This document shows, piece by piece, positions 40,985 through 50,276 of a DNA stretch of 64,000 bases. The translations under genes and the position numbers were made by a program. The DNA is from Kiritimatiellia bacterium (GTDB lineage: Bacteria > Verrucomicrobiota > Kiritimatiellia > CAIVKH01), in contig JAOSKE010000001.1 of the NCBI GenBank assembly GCA_027493775.1, positions 1,196,917-1,260,916 on the forward strand, given 5' to 3'. Every line of letters starts with the position of its first letter. Positions within the stretch are counted from its first letter, which is position 1. The notes beneath the pieces are model-generated. The model did not search any database. It worked only from the letters and a program-made list of their open reading frames with translations, and had not been told where the DNA came from.

Positions 40985-41716
40985 TCAAAGCCCAATCGTT
41001 GCCACTGCCGCTCGCAGTGTTTCCGGGTCCGGCCCGAACTGCCACAAATACAACGGCATCACAATAAATCCGCCCGCGAGCAAAATCGCGATCACCAGGC
41101 CCGCGCTATAAAACGCGGGCACCCACTTCGGCGCCAGCGCGCCAAGTGACTGGAACGAGCTCCAGAATCCGTGGCGGAGGTGAAGGCCCAACATCAGCAT
41201 CACCGCCACATAAGCCACCGCCTTCTGTGGCATCTTGAATGCGGTCAGCACGACGAGATAAAGGTCCTTCACCTGCTCCCCGTTCACATCCACCATCGGC
41301 ATCGCCTGCGCTTGGTTAAATTTGAACATCCAGACGTGCAGCGGAATAAACAAAAGCAAAAGGATTCCCGTCACGAGCATCGAGCGGGACGAAAGCGTCT
41401 GTTTGCTCGGCCCCCCTTTGCTCGCATAAACCGCGTAGCGTTCGGGACGCGCATCGAGCTGGCTCTTGCGCACACTCACCGCCATAACAATATGGATGAG
41501 GAACGCGACGATCAGCGCAAATTCTGCGGCGTATAACAACGGCCCCATCTTTTCGAGGTGATGCGCATAGCTGTTGAACAACGCGCCATCGTCAGGGATA
41601 AAGAGCGTTAGATTGCCAGCCAAGTGGACGACAATAAACGCCATCAGAATCATACCCGTCACCGCCGCGAGGACTTTTCGCCCGACGGTTGATTTCCTAA
41701 AACTCGGTTTGTTCAT
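40985..41716 (-). CDS. sdhC: Succinate dehydrogenase cytochrome b558 subunit
   Basis: 243 aa with five predicted membrane helices (VLAAVTGMILMAFIVVHLAG, PLLYAAEFALIVAFLIHIVM, SMLVTGILLLLFIPLHVWMF, KAVAYVAVMLMLGLHLRHGF, YSAGLVIAILLAGGFIVMPL). His residues in the first four helices are the likely axial ligands of two haems, as in the Bacteroides/Wolinella-type b558 family. Anchors SdhAB in the membrane and exchanges electrons with quinone. Lies between the fumarase/aspartase gene and sdhA in the same operon. Confidence 0.92.
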   Translation of the reverse strand: MNKPSFRKSTVGRKVLAAVTGMILMAFIVVHLAGNLTLFIPDDGALFNSYAHHLEKMGPLLYAAEFALIVAFLIHIVMAVSVRKSQLDARPERYAVYASKGGPSKQTLSSRSMLVTGILLLLFIPLHVWMFKFNQAQAMPMVDVNGEQVKDLYLVVLTAFKMPQKAVAYVAVMLMLGLHLRHGFWSSFQSLGALAPKWVPAFYSAGLVIAILLAGGFIVMPLYLWQFGPDPETLRAAVATIGL

Positions 41717-41756
41717 AAACCCGCCTCTTGCTCCGAGACACTCCTTCGTCCACTCA

Positions 41757-43142
41757 CTACAAATTCGGGCCGGTGCTGTTCTTTACCAGCGCATCGAACT
41801 CCGCTTCAGTAAGTATGCCCTTTTCAACCACCAACTGTCGCGCAGTTTTTTTTGTCGCCAACGATTCTTTCACCAGCGCGGACACCTTATCATAACCCAG
41901 CTTCGGGTTCAAAATTGTCGCAAGTCCGCCGCTCGTCTCAAAGAATGTGTAACAGCGTTCGCGATTCGCCTTGATCCCCGCAATGCACTTTTCGGCCAGC
42001 ATCACGGACGCGCGCACAAGGATGCGATGCGACTTCACCAGATTCAAGCCCGTGACAGGCATGTGCGTGTTCAGCTCCAACTGCCCCGCTGCGCAGGCCG
42101 CCTGCACTGCGGCGTCGTTTCCGACAATCTGAATCATCGCCATATTTGCGGCCTCGCAAATGCTGGGGTTGATCTTCCCCGGCATAATGGAAGAACCCGG
42201 TTCGACCGGCGGCAAAACAATTTCCGCAAGACCCGTGTTCGGCCCGGAACAGAGCAGGCGCAGATCGTTGCAAATCTTTCCGATATCAATCGCAGCGAGG
42301 CGCAATGCGCTGGACATCTCGCCCTTGTCCGTCAGGAACTGCGTGATTTCAATGCCGTTCTCTGCCGGGCGATACGCATCGCCGGTGAACTCCGCGAGAT
42401 ATTTCGCGATCAGGGGACGGAACTCCTTCTTAGTATTCACGCCCGTTCCGATGGCGTTGCCCCCCTCGCCGATCTCCAACAGGTTGTCACGCGCCCGCTC
42501 AATGCGCTTCACGTCCTTCTTCAGCGCGTGCGCCCATGCCGCAAACTCCTGGCCGAGCGTGACCGGCACCGCGTCCTGCAAGTGCGTGCGCCCGCTCTTA
42601 ATTACATCGGCGAACTCGGCCGCCTTCTCTTCAAGGCGGGCGATCAACTGCCGCAACGCCTTGAGCGTCGGCTTCGTCAAATCCACACTCGCCACGCGAA
42701 TCGCTGAGGGGAAAATGTTGTTCGTGGACTGCCCCTTGTTCACGTCGTCGTTCGGGTGAACCAACCCGCGGTCGCCGCGCCTTCCGCCCAGCGCCTCGTT
42801 TGCGACGTTCGCAATCACCTCGTTCACGTTCATGTTGGACGACGTGCCCGAACCGGCGTGGAAGCAGTCAATCGGAAACTGATCGTCCAACTCGCCCGAC
42901 AACACCCGCTCGCACGCGGCGACAATCGCATCGCCCTTCTTCCGATCAATCAGCGCCAACTGTTCGTTCGCGCGCGCACACGCGATTTTCATTTTTGCCA
43001 TGCCGTAGATGATTTCGGGCGGCACCGTCTCACCCGCCGCATCGAAATTATGGAGCGAGCGGCAGGTATGAACCCCGTAATAGGCATCCGCCGGGACAGC
43101 CAGCTCACCAAATGAATCTTTTTCAATACGCGTTCCGCTCAT
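41757..43142 (-). CDS. Class II fumarase / aspartase family enzyme
   Basis: 461 aa. The superfamily signature GSSIMPGKINPSICEAANM is present, with SGRTHLQDAVPVTLGQEF and GSGTSSNMNVNEVIANVANE. Features are mixed: YYGVHTCRSLHNF and the C-terminal EKCIAGIKANRE resemble aspartase, while THLQ (rather than TQLQ) and LNPKLGYDK resemble fumarase. Fumarase hydrates fumarate to malate; aspartase releases ammonia from aspartate to make fumarate. It is first in a cluster with sdhC, sdhA and sdhB, so either activity would feed or drain fumarate for that complex. I lean to fumarase from context only. Confidence 0.85.
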   Translation of the reverse strand: MSGTRIEKDSFGELAVPADAYYGVHTCRSLHNFDAAGETVPPEIIYGMAKMKIACARANEQLALIDRKKGDAIVAACERVLSGELDDQFPIDCFHAGSGTSSNMNVNEVIANVANEALGGRRGDRGLVHPNDDVNKGQSTNNIFPSAIRVASVDLTKPTLKALRQLIARLEEKAAEFADVIKSGRTHLQDAVPVTLGQEFAAWAHALKKDVKRIERARDNLLEIGEGGNAIGTGVNTKKEFRPLIAKYLAEFTGDAYRPAENGIEITQFLTDKGEMSSALRLAAIDIGKICNDLRLLCSGPNTGLAEIVLPPVEPGSSIMPGKINPSICEAANMAMIQIVGNDAAVQAACAAGQLELNTHMPVTGLNLVKSHRILVRASVMLAEKCIAGIKANRERCYTFFETSGGLATILNPKLGYDKVSALVKESLATKKTARQLVVEKGILTEAEFDALVKNSTGPNL

Positions 43143-43251
43143 AACTCTCCTTCGAAAATATGCCGCCGGATAATAGCCGCGAAAGACTTTCGCGCAAAGT
43201 TAACCACAAAATTACCACACGAAACAAGCATCGGGTTTTCCCCGGGTGCGC

Positions 43252-44364
43252 CTATTTCTTCATTTTCGATGCGCGCAGCGCTCCGTTGCCGAGCGGCGTG
43301 AGAGCGCCCCACTTCACCCGTGCGCCGCGCTCTGTTTCGGCGATTTCGCGCTTCTCATCGGGCGAATAACCGCGCATCAACAACTCGTACTCATGCAGGT
43401 TTCCATCCGCCGCACAGCCGCGCGTGAGAACCTTTCCGCGCTCCTTCATCATCGGCGCAACCAACCGTGCGCGAGAAGGCGTTGGATCCGCATCCACGCC
43501 ACGCCCCGAGGTCAGCGCGAGAAAACTAAACTTCAAATGAGGCAAATCGCGAAACAACTTCCGGTTAATCTTTTCCGCCATCGGCGGCGGCGTCCAACGT
43601 CGCACCTCGTGGCACCAATAGCGACCACCCGCCAGCATCGGACACCGCGCATGATGCAGGCATGGCCCCAAAATTCGTGCCCACCCTTCCGCCGCCGCGC
43701 AATCACGCAGCGCCTCCAATCGCTCGGAGGTTACCTTGAGTGCAGGCTCAAGGATCACGAGTGTCCCGCCCGGCGTGAGTTGATCCACCAACCCTCGGGT
43801 CCAAGCGCTGACATCGAATGTCGCATCGCGCTCCACCAATTCGTTCAACGCGAATGAGCAGATGATCAGATCAAAAGGTGCGGGCAAAGCATGTGAACGC
43901 GTCAAGTTGTCGTGCTCCGTCTCGACCTTCACGTTCGGCCACCGCTCACAGCAACGCGACGCGAGGCGCGCGAGAGAAGACAACGCAACGTCCGAGTGAT
44001 CCCGTGCAAACAGATGCGCCGGACGCGAGCCAAGACGACTCAATGCCGCAAAACCCGCCGCTCCGGAACCCGCGCCGAGATCGAGGATGCGCAGGGACGC
44101 GTCGCCCGAGGGACGCCAACACTCCTCCAAAACAAATTGAGTGCGCATAAACGTCTGAGGAAAGAAAAACAGGCCGTATGCGATTTGCGACTCCAGATCA
44201 TCCGCATACACCTCTGTTGAAAGCTGTCGCTCTTTCGTGAAGCGATCGCTCAACCTCTGCACACGCGGGCGAAGCCGCTCGACGAGTTCTTCTTCGGACA
44301 ATGCCCCATACACCCGCTGCGCCTCGGCAAGCCAGAAGGCCTCCAGTTGATCAGGATACGTCAT
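43252..44364 (-). CDS. Rsm22-like small-ribosomal-subunit methyltransferase family protein
   Basis: 370 aa. A SAM-binding Rossmann core is visible (RILDLGAGSGAAGFAALSRL, FDLIICSFALNELVE, LTPGGTLVILEPALK). After it comes CLHHARCPMLAGGRYWCHE, the Cys/His cluster of the Rsm22/METTL17 family, with KFSFLALTS following. In mitochondria this family helps assemble the small ribosomal subunit and its Cys residues bind an Fe-S cluster; bacterial members are less studied. Its start overlaps the pseudouridine synthase stop (ATGA), so both likely serve rRNA or ribosome maturation. Confidence 0.85.
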   Translation of the reverse strand: MTYPDQLEAFWLAEAQRVYGALSEEELVERLRPRVQRLSDRFTKERQLSTEVYADDLESQIAYGLFFFPQTFMRTQFVLEECWRPSGDASLRILDLGAGSGAAGFAALSRLGSRPAHLFARDHSDVALSSLARLASRCCERWPNVKVETEHDNLTRSHALPAPFDLIICSFALNELVERDATFDVSAWTRGLVDQLTPGGTLVILEPALKVTSERLEALRDCAAAEGWARILGPCLHHARCPMLAGGRYWCHEVRRWTPPPMAEKINRKLFRDLPHLKFSFLALTSGRGVDADPTPSRARLVAPMMKERGKVLTRGCAADGNLHEYELLMRGYSPDEKREIAETERGARVKWGALTPLGNGALRASKMKK

Positions 44365-45083
44365 GACGCCCAGCGCCTCAGTTGCTTTATCGCGATTTCA
44401 AAATCGCGCGGAAGCGCAGCTTCAATCGTCGTTCGCTCGCCCGTCCTAGGATGTCGAAAACTCAATCGTTGCGCGTGGAGCGCAAGGTGTTCGAGAAGCG
44501 GTCGCTCCGGCTGACGACCGGGTTTATAGCTTCGCTTGATTTCGGAGAGAAGAAGTGGACGCCCATCGCCGTACCACGGGTCGCAAACAATCGGACAACC
44601 CGCCACCCGCAGGTGGACGCGCAACTGATGCGTGCGCCCAGTCTGCGGGCGCAGGCGCAAAAGACTCCAGCCCCGATAGGACTCTTTTGTTTCGTAATGC
44701 GTGAGCGCAGATTTGCCGCGATGCACGGCTTTCATCCGACCCGGCCGCTCAGGGTCTTTCGCAAGGTCTTGAGCAATCTCGCCCGCGCCAAGTGGTGCGC
44801 GGCCCCGCACCAGCGCGAGGTATTCCTTCTCCACGTCGCCCCGCTCAAACTGCAGGCACACATCGTCCAGCGCCGCTTTCGTCTTTGCGCAAAGAACCAA
44901 TCCGCTCGTGTCGCGATCCAACCGGTGCGCATTGAAGATTTCCGGCGAGAGCTCGGCGTGTACGATATCCATCAAATTCGTTTTTTCCTTGTCCCACCGA
45001 TCCGGCGCAATCAATAGGCCCGACGGCTTGTCGAACGCGAGAAGCAACTCGTCCTCAAAAATAATCGGCGGCAATGCGGACAT
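44361..45083 (-). CDS. RluA-family pseudouridine synthase
   Basis: 240 aa from ATG 45083 (MSALPPIIFEDELLLAFDKP). NAHRLDRDTSGLVLCAKT has the catalytic Asp in HRLDRDTSG, and LLRLRPQTGRTHQLRVHL is the second family motif. No S4 RNA-binding domain is present. It isomerises uridine in rRNA or tRNA; the exact site cannot be assigned. Starts 4 bp after the upstream hypothetical gene and overlaps the Rsm22-like gene. Confidence 0.92.
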   Translation of the reverse strand: MSALPPIIFEDELLLAFDKPSGLLIAPDRWDKEKTNLMDIVHAELSPEIFNAHRLDRDTSGLVLCAKTKAALDDVCLQFERGDVEKEYLALVRGRAPLGAGEIAQDLAKDPERPGRMKAVHRGKSALTHYETKESYRGWSLLRLRPQTGRTHQLRVHLRVAGCPIVCDPWYGDGRPLLLSEIKRSYKPGRQPERPLLEHLALHAQRLSFRHPRTGERTTIEAALPRDFEIAIKQLRRWAS

Positions 45084-45087
45084 CGCG

Positions 45088-45708
45088 CTACGACTTCTTG
45101 TTGAGCAACAGCCGCTGCACAACCCTCAACGTTGTCCGATCGTCATCGCTTTTCGCCAAACTGCCCACTGCATCCCAATACGATTTATCCGCGAGCCAAT
45201 AGCCCCAAAACAAACCCGCGCGCCGCACCAGCGGGTCTTTTGACTGCATGCAGCGTAGCGCCAGCGAACGCGTGCCGCCGATGCTCGGCAAAAGCCGAAG
45301 AAGCGGCTGGTACTTCCCACCATCTCCGATGGAGTTCCAGAACAAATCCTCCGTACCGACCATTCCATACAGCCATTTGCGCTTCAGCGGGTTTGTCTCC
45401 AACTCGCGCTGAATCTCCGACAACTGCCCCTCCCGGCCCCAAACCGTGAGATACAGCCCCGCCACGGACGCCTCGCCGAATGTCGTGGCCTTCAGAAATC
45501 TGGTCTCGAGAACCGGCGCACCCTCTTTGCCCACAGAGATGAAGCGCGTCGCGTCATACGTCCCGCGCGCCATGTCAAGGACCCCCACCTCCTCGCTATC
45601 AACTAGGCTTGCGAGCCGCGCAAACGTCTCGTTGAAATCCTCCGGAACCGCCGATTCGGCAAGCGCCACACCGGCGAGCAGACATATCGCAATTAAAATC
45701 GTTCGCAT
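45088..45708 (-). CDS. Exported protein of unknown function with HEAT-like C-terminus
   Basis: 206 aa from ATG 45708 with AAGGA upstream; the open frame extends further but without features. A signal peptide (MRTILIAICLLAGVALAES) precedes a mixed domain. The C-terminal part (LLPSIGGTRSLALRCMQSKD, PLVRRAGLFWGYWLAD) has a spacing suggestive of HEAT-like helices. I do not recognise the family. It is just upstream of the pseudouridine synthase gene and divergent from the alpha/beta hydrolase. Confidence 0.65.
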   Translation of the reverse strand: MRTILIAICLLAGVALAESAVPEDFNETFARLASLVDSEEVGVLDMARGTYDATRFISVGKEGAPVLETRFLKATTFGEASVAGLYLTVWGREGQLSEIQRELETNPLKRKWLYGMVGTEDLFWNSIGDGGKYQPLLRLLPSIGGTRSLALRCMQSKDPLVRRAGLFWGYWLADKSYWDAVGSLAKSDDDRTTLRVVQRLLLNKKS

Positions 45709-45767
45709 ATTTCCTTCACCACCAAAAACAATTACACTCTCCCGTATCGCGGAGCGAATCCTAACCG

Positions 45768-46612
45768 ATGACAAAACAACTTCACAGAATTCCCGGCGTC
45801 CTCGTTGAATTAAGCGCACGCGGCCAAAAACGGCCCCTCGACGGCCTTTTGACACAAGGCGCAAAGCAAAGCGACACGCTACTTCTGTTTGTCCACGGCA
45901 TGGGCGGCAACTTCTACCGTTCCGAACTTCGAAAGCAAATGTTGCTGCAGGGGCCGTGCGCGGGGATTGACGTCCTTTCCTTTAATAATAGAGGGCACGA
46001 AGACAACGTCGCGGACGAAGTGTTTGTGGATTGCCGTCACGATATTGACGCCGCGATTGAATTTGGCCGGAAACAGGGCTATCGCCGCTTCATTCTTCTC
46101 GGCCACAGCACGGGCTGCCAAAAATCACGTATTACGAACAACTTCGGAAGCGCAAAGACGTTCTCGCGCTGGTTCTCACCGCCATCGGTGACGACTACGC
46201 GATTGTTCGGCGAGAGTCCGGAGCACGCTACGCGCACTGGATCACCCGGGCACAACACTTGGTAAAGAGCGGGCGCAAACACACCATCATGCGCGGCAAG
46301 GGCTGTCTCGGTTTTTCCGCGCGGCGCTTCCTCAGCGTTGCCGATCCGAAGCAAATTGAATCGCGGTTGTTCGATATGGACGGCGCACTCCGCGAATTTT
46401 CAAAAATCACGAAACCGATTTTGACCGTTCTCCCCCTCCGGGAGCAGTTCGCCTGCATCCCAATTCCGGAAATGGCGCGGCGGCTCAAGAAAAAGACCCG
46501 CTCAAGCTGCTACGGCACGGAATTAATTCCCCGCGCCGATCACAGCTTTCACGGACAACAGACCGAGACCGTCCGCAGAGTTTTGCGCTGGTTGAAAGCG
46601 AATGTTCTTTAG
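45768..46612 (+). CDS. Alpha/beta hydrolase (DUF1749-like, one frame break)
   Basis: About 281 aa after correction. LLLFVHGMGGNFYRSELRKQ is the strand and oxyanion-hole region. ILLGHSTGCQKITYYE contains the nucleophile elbow GHSTG. PRADHSFHGQQTETVRRVLR holds the likely catalytic His, and FSKITKPILTVLPLREQFAC the acid-loop region. The frame breaks in five A at 46120-46124; six join the two halves. It resembles DUF1749-type hydrolases, whose substrates are unknown. It ends 4 bp into the prpC stop, tail to tail. Confidence 0.8.
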
Positions 46613-47727
46613 CGCTGCTCGATTCGCACAAACTCCGCCGCCTCGACCCCGGTGTACAGGGACGACGGGCGGATGATGCGGTTGCCGATTCGCTGCTCCA
46701 TGATATGCGCGGACCAGCCGGTGACACGGGACATGACAAAAAGCGGGGTGAACAACGGTGTGGGGATGCCGCAGCGGTTGTACACAATGGCGCTATAGAA
46801 ATCCAAATTGGGGAACAGGTTTTTCTCGCGGCGCATCACCTGTTCGATCCGTTCAGCAACCGCGAACTGGCGCTTTCCCTCGTCGCTCATGTCCGCAAGT
46901 TTTTTGGCCCATGCCTTAATCACATCCGAACGCGGGTCAGAGTGTTTGTACACGCGGTGGCCGAAGCCCATGATTTTTTCCTTCTTCGCCAACGAATCAA
47001 GGATTCCCGCCTCCGCTTCCTCCGGTGTGCGATAGCGCTCAATCAATTCCATCGCAGCTTCATTCGCGCCGCCGTGCAGAGGGCCGCGCAGCGCGGCGAT
47101 TGCGCCGGTGATGGCGCCGTAAAAATCGGCCAGCGTCGAGGTGATGACACGCGCGGTGAATGTAGATGCATTGAACTCGTGTTCCGCGTAGAGAATCAAC
47201 GAAATATCCAGCGCACGGCGATGCGTTTCATCCGGCGCTTTTCCGTGCAAAGCGTGAAGGAAGTGGCCGGCGATGGAATCATCGCCACCGGCGGTGTCTA
47301 TCCGCTTGCCGTCCCGATGAAAGTGCCACCAATACAGCAGGCATGAGGCGAAGCTGGCGAATAGGCGATTCGCAACTGCGAGCGCGTCGCGACCGGGGCC
47401 TTCCGGTTCGAGGCAACCGAGCGCGGATGTGCTTGTGCGCAGAACATCCATCGGGTGCGCGTCTTTGGGCAGGTTCTCAAGAATGGTGCAGATTTGCGGC
47501 GGCAGGGAGCGGAGTCCGAGCAGGGTCTTTCTGTAATCTGCAAGTTCGGCCGAATTTGGGAGCTTCTTGTACAGCAGCAGATAGGCGACTTCCGCAAACG
47601 TCGCGTTCTCCGTCAAATCCTTGAGTCCATAGCCGTAATAGCGCAACCCGCCGGCGGCCTCGTTAATCACTGAAACTGCGGTTTCGCCCGCAATTACACC
47701 TTCCAACCCCTTTGCATACGTCGTCAT
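46609..47727 (-). CDS. prpC: 2-Methylcitrate synthase / citrate synthase
   Basis: 372 aa, the short bacterial type II form. Catalytic elements: AEHEFNASTFTARVITSTLA (His), GFGHRVYKHSDPRSDVIKAW (His) and FPNLDFYSAIVYNRCGIP (Asp). KDAHPMDVLRTSTSALG near residue 90 is shared by methylcitrate and short citrate synthases. prpB lies 64 bp upstream on the same strand, so I assign the propionyl-CoA (2-methylcitrate) role. A housekeeping citrate synthase remains possible, since the two cannot be separated by motif. prpD/acnD is not in the window. Confidence 0.8.
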   Translation of the reverse strand: MTTYAKGLEGVIAGETAVSVINEAAGGLRYYGYGLKDLTENATFAEVAYLLLYKKLPNSAELADYRKTLLGLRSLPPQICTILENLPKDAHPMDVLRTSTSALGCLEPEGPGRDALAVANRLFASFASCLLYWWHFHRDGKRIDTAGGDDSIAGHFLHALHGKAPDETHRRALDISLILYAEHEFNASTFTARVITSTLADFYGAITGAIAALRGPLHGGANEAAMELIERYRTPEEAEAGILDSLAKKEKIMGFGHRVYKHSDPRSDVIKAWAKKLADMSDEGKRQFAVAERIEQVMRREKNLFPNLDFYSAIVYNRCGIPTPLFTPLFVMSRVTGWSAHIMEQRIGNRIIRPSSLYTGVEAAEFVRIEQR

Positions 47728-47791
47728 GGCATTCCTCTATTTAAAAGCGGCGGGCATCATCACTGACCCAACGCCCGCCGCCCGAACCAGT

Positions 47792-48655
47792 TCATTTTTT
47801 GTGTCGAAGCCGCTCGTCCGCCTCCCGCTCGTAGCGGTGGTAATCGAGGGCCTCATACAGCGCATCTCGAGTCTGCATCATATCAAGGACTCCGCGCTGC
47901 GTCCCTTCTTTTCGGATAGTCGCAAAAACTTTTTCCGCTACCGCGCTCATCGCGCGGAATGCGGACAGCGGATACAACGCCATCCGAATTCCCACCGCCG
48001 CAAGTTCCTGCGTGGTGAACATCGGCGTCTTTCCAAATTCAGTAATGTTCGCGAGCACGGGAACGGAAACCGCGTTCGTAAATGCGCGATATTCGTCAAG
48101 CGTCCGCAACGCTTCTGCAAAAATATAATCCGCGCCGGCGGCAACATACGCCTTCGCCCGCGCAATCGCTGCGTCAATCCCCTCACCCGCCGCCGCGTCA
48201 GTCCGCGCAAGAATCAACACGTCAACGCCGGGACGCACCGAGGCCATCGCACGGATGCGCGCGACCATTTCATCCGTGGAGACGAGCTGCTTGTTCGGAC
48301 GATGTCCGCAGCGCTTCATATCCACCTGATCTTCCATCTGCAGCGCCGCCGCACCCGCAGCCGCCATCGCACGCGCAGTTTCAGCAGGATCCTCCCACCC
48401 CGTATCCACATCCACAAGGAGCGGTAGCTCTGTTGTGCCGGTGATCCGCCGAACATCCTCCGCCACTTGCTCGCGCGTGGTGAAACCGAGGTCGGGCAGA
48501 CCGAAACTCGCGTTTGCAACACCCGCGCCCGAGACGTAGAGTGCGCGAAAGCCAGCGCGCTCTGCGAGCCGTGCGGCGTACGCATTGATAACACCGGCGA
48601 TTTGCAGCGGATTTTCCGCCTCCAGCGCGGCGCGAAATTTTTGTGCAGGGGTCAT
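47792..48655 (-). CDS. prpB: 2-Methylisocitrate lyase
   Basis: 287 aa from ATG 48655 (MTPAQKFRAALEAENPLQIA). The PEP-mutase/isocitrate lyase core is clear: LYVSGAGVANASFGLPDLGF, LPLLVDVDTGWEDPAETARA (metal-binding Asp), ALQMEDQVDMKRCGHRPNKQ (the KRCGH catalytic loop) and VLILARTDAAAGEGIDAAIA. It splits 2-methylisocitrate into pyruvate and succinate, the last step of the 2-methylcitrate cycle, and the succinate could enter the SDH complex. Followed by the citrate/methylcitrate synthase gene. Confidence 0.93.
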   Translation of the reverse strand: MTPAQKFRAALEAENPLQIAGVINAYAARLAERAGFRALYVSGAGVANASFGLPDLGFTTREQVAEDVRRITGTTELPLLVDVDTGWEDPAETARAMAAAGAAALQMEDQVDMKRCGHRPNKQLVSTDEMVARIRAMASVRPGVDVLILARTDAAAGEGIDAAIARAKAYVAAGADYIFAEALRTLDEYRAFTNAVSVPVLANITEFGKTPMFTTQELAAVGIRMALYPLSAFRAMSAVAEKVFATIRKEGTQRGVLDMMQTRDALYEALDYHRYEREADERLRHKK

Positions 48656-48682
48656 GGTGTTTTTTGTGAAGTCAATGCGCAA

Positions 48683-48735
48683 CACTTCCAAGGGTTGGAA
48701 GTTCGGCCCGAAACAACTTCCAACCCTTGGAAGTG
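48683..48735. repeat. Perfect long inverted repeat with TTCCAAGGGTTGGAA core
   Basis: Arms at 48683-48703 and 48715-48735 are perfect 21-bp inverted copies around an 11-base spacer. Each arm is itself a near palindrome with TTCCAA and TTGGAA. It starts 28 bp upstream of prpB in the gap after the dihydropyrimidinase gene. A related, less perfect copy is at 57169-57217. It may be a mobile or REP-like intergenic element, or a hairpin in the prpB leader. Confidence 0.8.
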
Positions 48736-48784
48736 GTTCGGTCAACAATCAATCTGATTTGCGCAGCGACTCGACCGGTGTCTC

Positions 48785-50167
48785 CTAAAAGTGAGTGGGT
48801 TCGCGACGCACGAGTTTTCCGTGGCCGAGCTTTCCGGTGAACTTTCCATTTCGCGCGGCAACCTGGCCACGCATCGTAACCACGGATGGGCGACCGGTTA
48901 TTTCCCAGCCGTCGTACGGGTTATAGTCCACGTCCATATATTGATTTTTTACAGAAATCTTTCCGCGATACTTCGGGTCCCAAACGACCATGTCCGCATC
49001 GCTTCCAACGGCAATCGTTCCCTTGCGCGGGAACATTCCGAAAATTTTTGCGGCCTGAGTGCTGCCGACATCCACGAATTGGTTCATCGTCAACTTGCCC
49101 GTGCTGACGCCCTTGGTCCACAACATCTTCACGCGGTCTTCGAGCGACGGAATTCCGTTTGGAATCTTTGTGAAGTCTTTCAGGCCCATCCGTTTCTGGT
49201 CCCTGAAATCGAATGGCGCGTGATCGGTCGCAACCGTGCTGACCATTCCCTGCGCGAGCGCGTTCCAGAAAACCTCCTGGTTGCTCTTATCGCGCAGCGG
49301 CGGCGACATCACATATTTCGACCCCTCGAAGTTTGGGCGCTCTGCGTCATCCTTCGAGTGTGTGAGATACTGAATGAGCGTCTCGACCCAAATTTTCACG
49401 CCCCGCTCACGCGCACGAAGCGCCGCGCGGAGAGATTCACGACAACTCGTGTGTACGGTGTAAATATGCGTGTCGTGCATCTGCGCGAAGGTCGCGAGAT
49501 GGTGAACACCTTCGGCTTCCACCATCGGCGGGCGACTCCAGTAGTGCCACTTCGGGCCAATCTTGCCTTCCGACAAAAGCTTCTTTTGCATTTCGTACAC
49601 GAGGTCTGCATTTTCGCAGTGTGCGGTAACGATTACACCGAGCTTTTTAGCGAGTGCGAGCGCGTGGTAAAGCTCCTCATCGGAAATGCCGAACGCGCCT
49701 TTGTAGGCGAGGAAGATTTTGAAGCTGGCGATTCCGTCCTCGACGATTTTCTTCAGTTCGGACGCGGCTTGTTTATCAAACCGCGCGACGCCCATGTGGA
49801 ACGTGAAGTCGCACGCGCTCAATCCTTCGGCCTTATTGAGCCAAAACTTGTACGCTTCGAGTGGGCTTTCTTCGCGGCCCGGACAGCACATTTCAATCAA
49901 CGTCGTGGTGCCGCCGACGAGCGCGGCCTTACTCGCAGACTTGTAGGTATCCTTCGAGTATGTGCCCATAAAGGGCAGATAAATATGGACGTGGGGGTCA
50001 ATAAAGCCGGGGAACACGTACTTTCCCTTAGCATTGATGACCGTGGTTCCTTTTGGGACTTCGAGATTGGGGCCGATGCAGGTGATCTGCTCGTCCGCGC
50101 AAAAGATGTCCGCCTTATACCGCGCATCCGCGGTTACGATTTCTCCGTCCTTAATTAATAGGCTCAT
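48785..50167 (-). CDS. hydA: Dihydropyrimidinase / hydantoinase
   Basis: 460 aa. Metal-centre residues: DPHVHIYLPF (two His), GIASFKIFLAYKG (carboxylated Lys), VIVTAHCENADL, IYTVHTSCRE and VATDHAPFDFRDQ (Asp). The C-terminus has the usual GTIAVGSDADMVVWDPKYRG closing strand. The cyclic-amidohydrolase family opens dihydropyrimidines or 5-substituted hydantoins in pyrimidine catabolism. No DHP dehydrogenase or ureidopropionase is adjacent, so pathway membership is inferred from the family. Confidence 0.93.
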   Translation of the reverse strand: MSLLIKDGEIVTADARYKADIFCADEQITCIGPNLEVPKGTTVINAKGKYVFPGFIDPHVHIYLPFMGTYSKDTYKSASKAALVGGTTTLIEMCCPGREESPLEAYKFWLNKAEGLSACDFTFHMGVARFDKQAASELKKIVEDGIASFKIFLAYKGAFGISDEELYHALALAKKLGVIVTAHCENADLVYEMQKKLLSEGKIGPKWHYWSRPPMVEAEGVHHLATFAQMHDTHIYTVHTSCRESLRAALRARERGVKIWVETLIQYLTHSKDDAERPNFEGSKYVMSPPLRDKSNQEVFWNALAQGMVSTVATDHAPFDFRDQKRMGLKDFTKIPNGIPSLEDRVKMLWTKGVSTGKLTMNQFVDVGSTQAAKIFGMFPRKGTIAVGSDADMVVWDPKYRGKISVKNQYMDVDYNPYDGWEITGRPSVVTMRGQVAARNGKFTGKLGHGKLVRREPTHF

Positions 50168-50276
50168 CTACACTACCTCCTACCTCCGCGTTATCAAATC
50201 GGGCCTAGTTGCGGCCCAACAGAGGGCTAGTCTATCGAAAACGCGGTGAGACAAAAGCCTCTTTCTCGACAAAAGT

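Noticed and set aside
48791-50158. Plus-strand open frame of 455 codons
   Set aside because: Exact antisense of the dihydropyrimidinase gene, whose metal ligands are all present.
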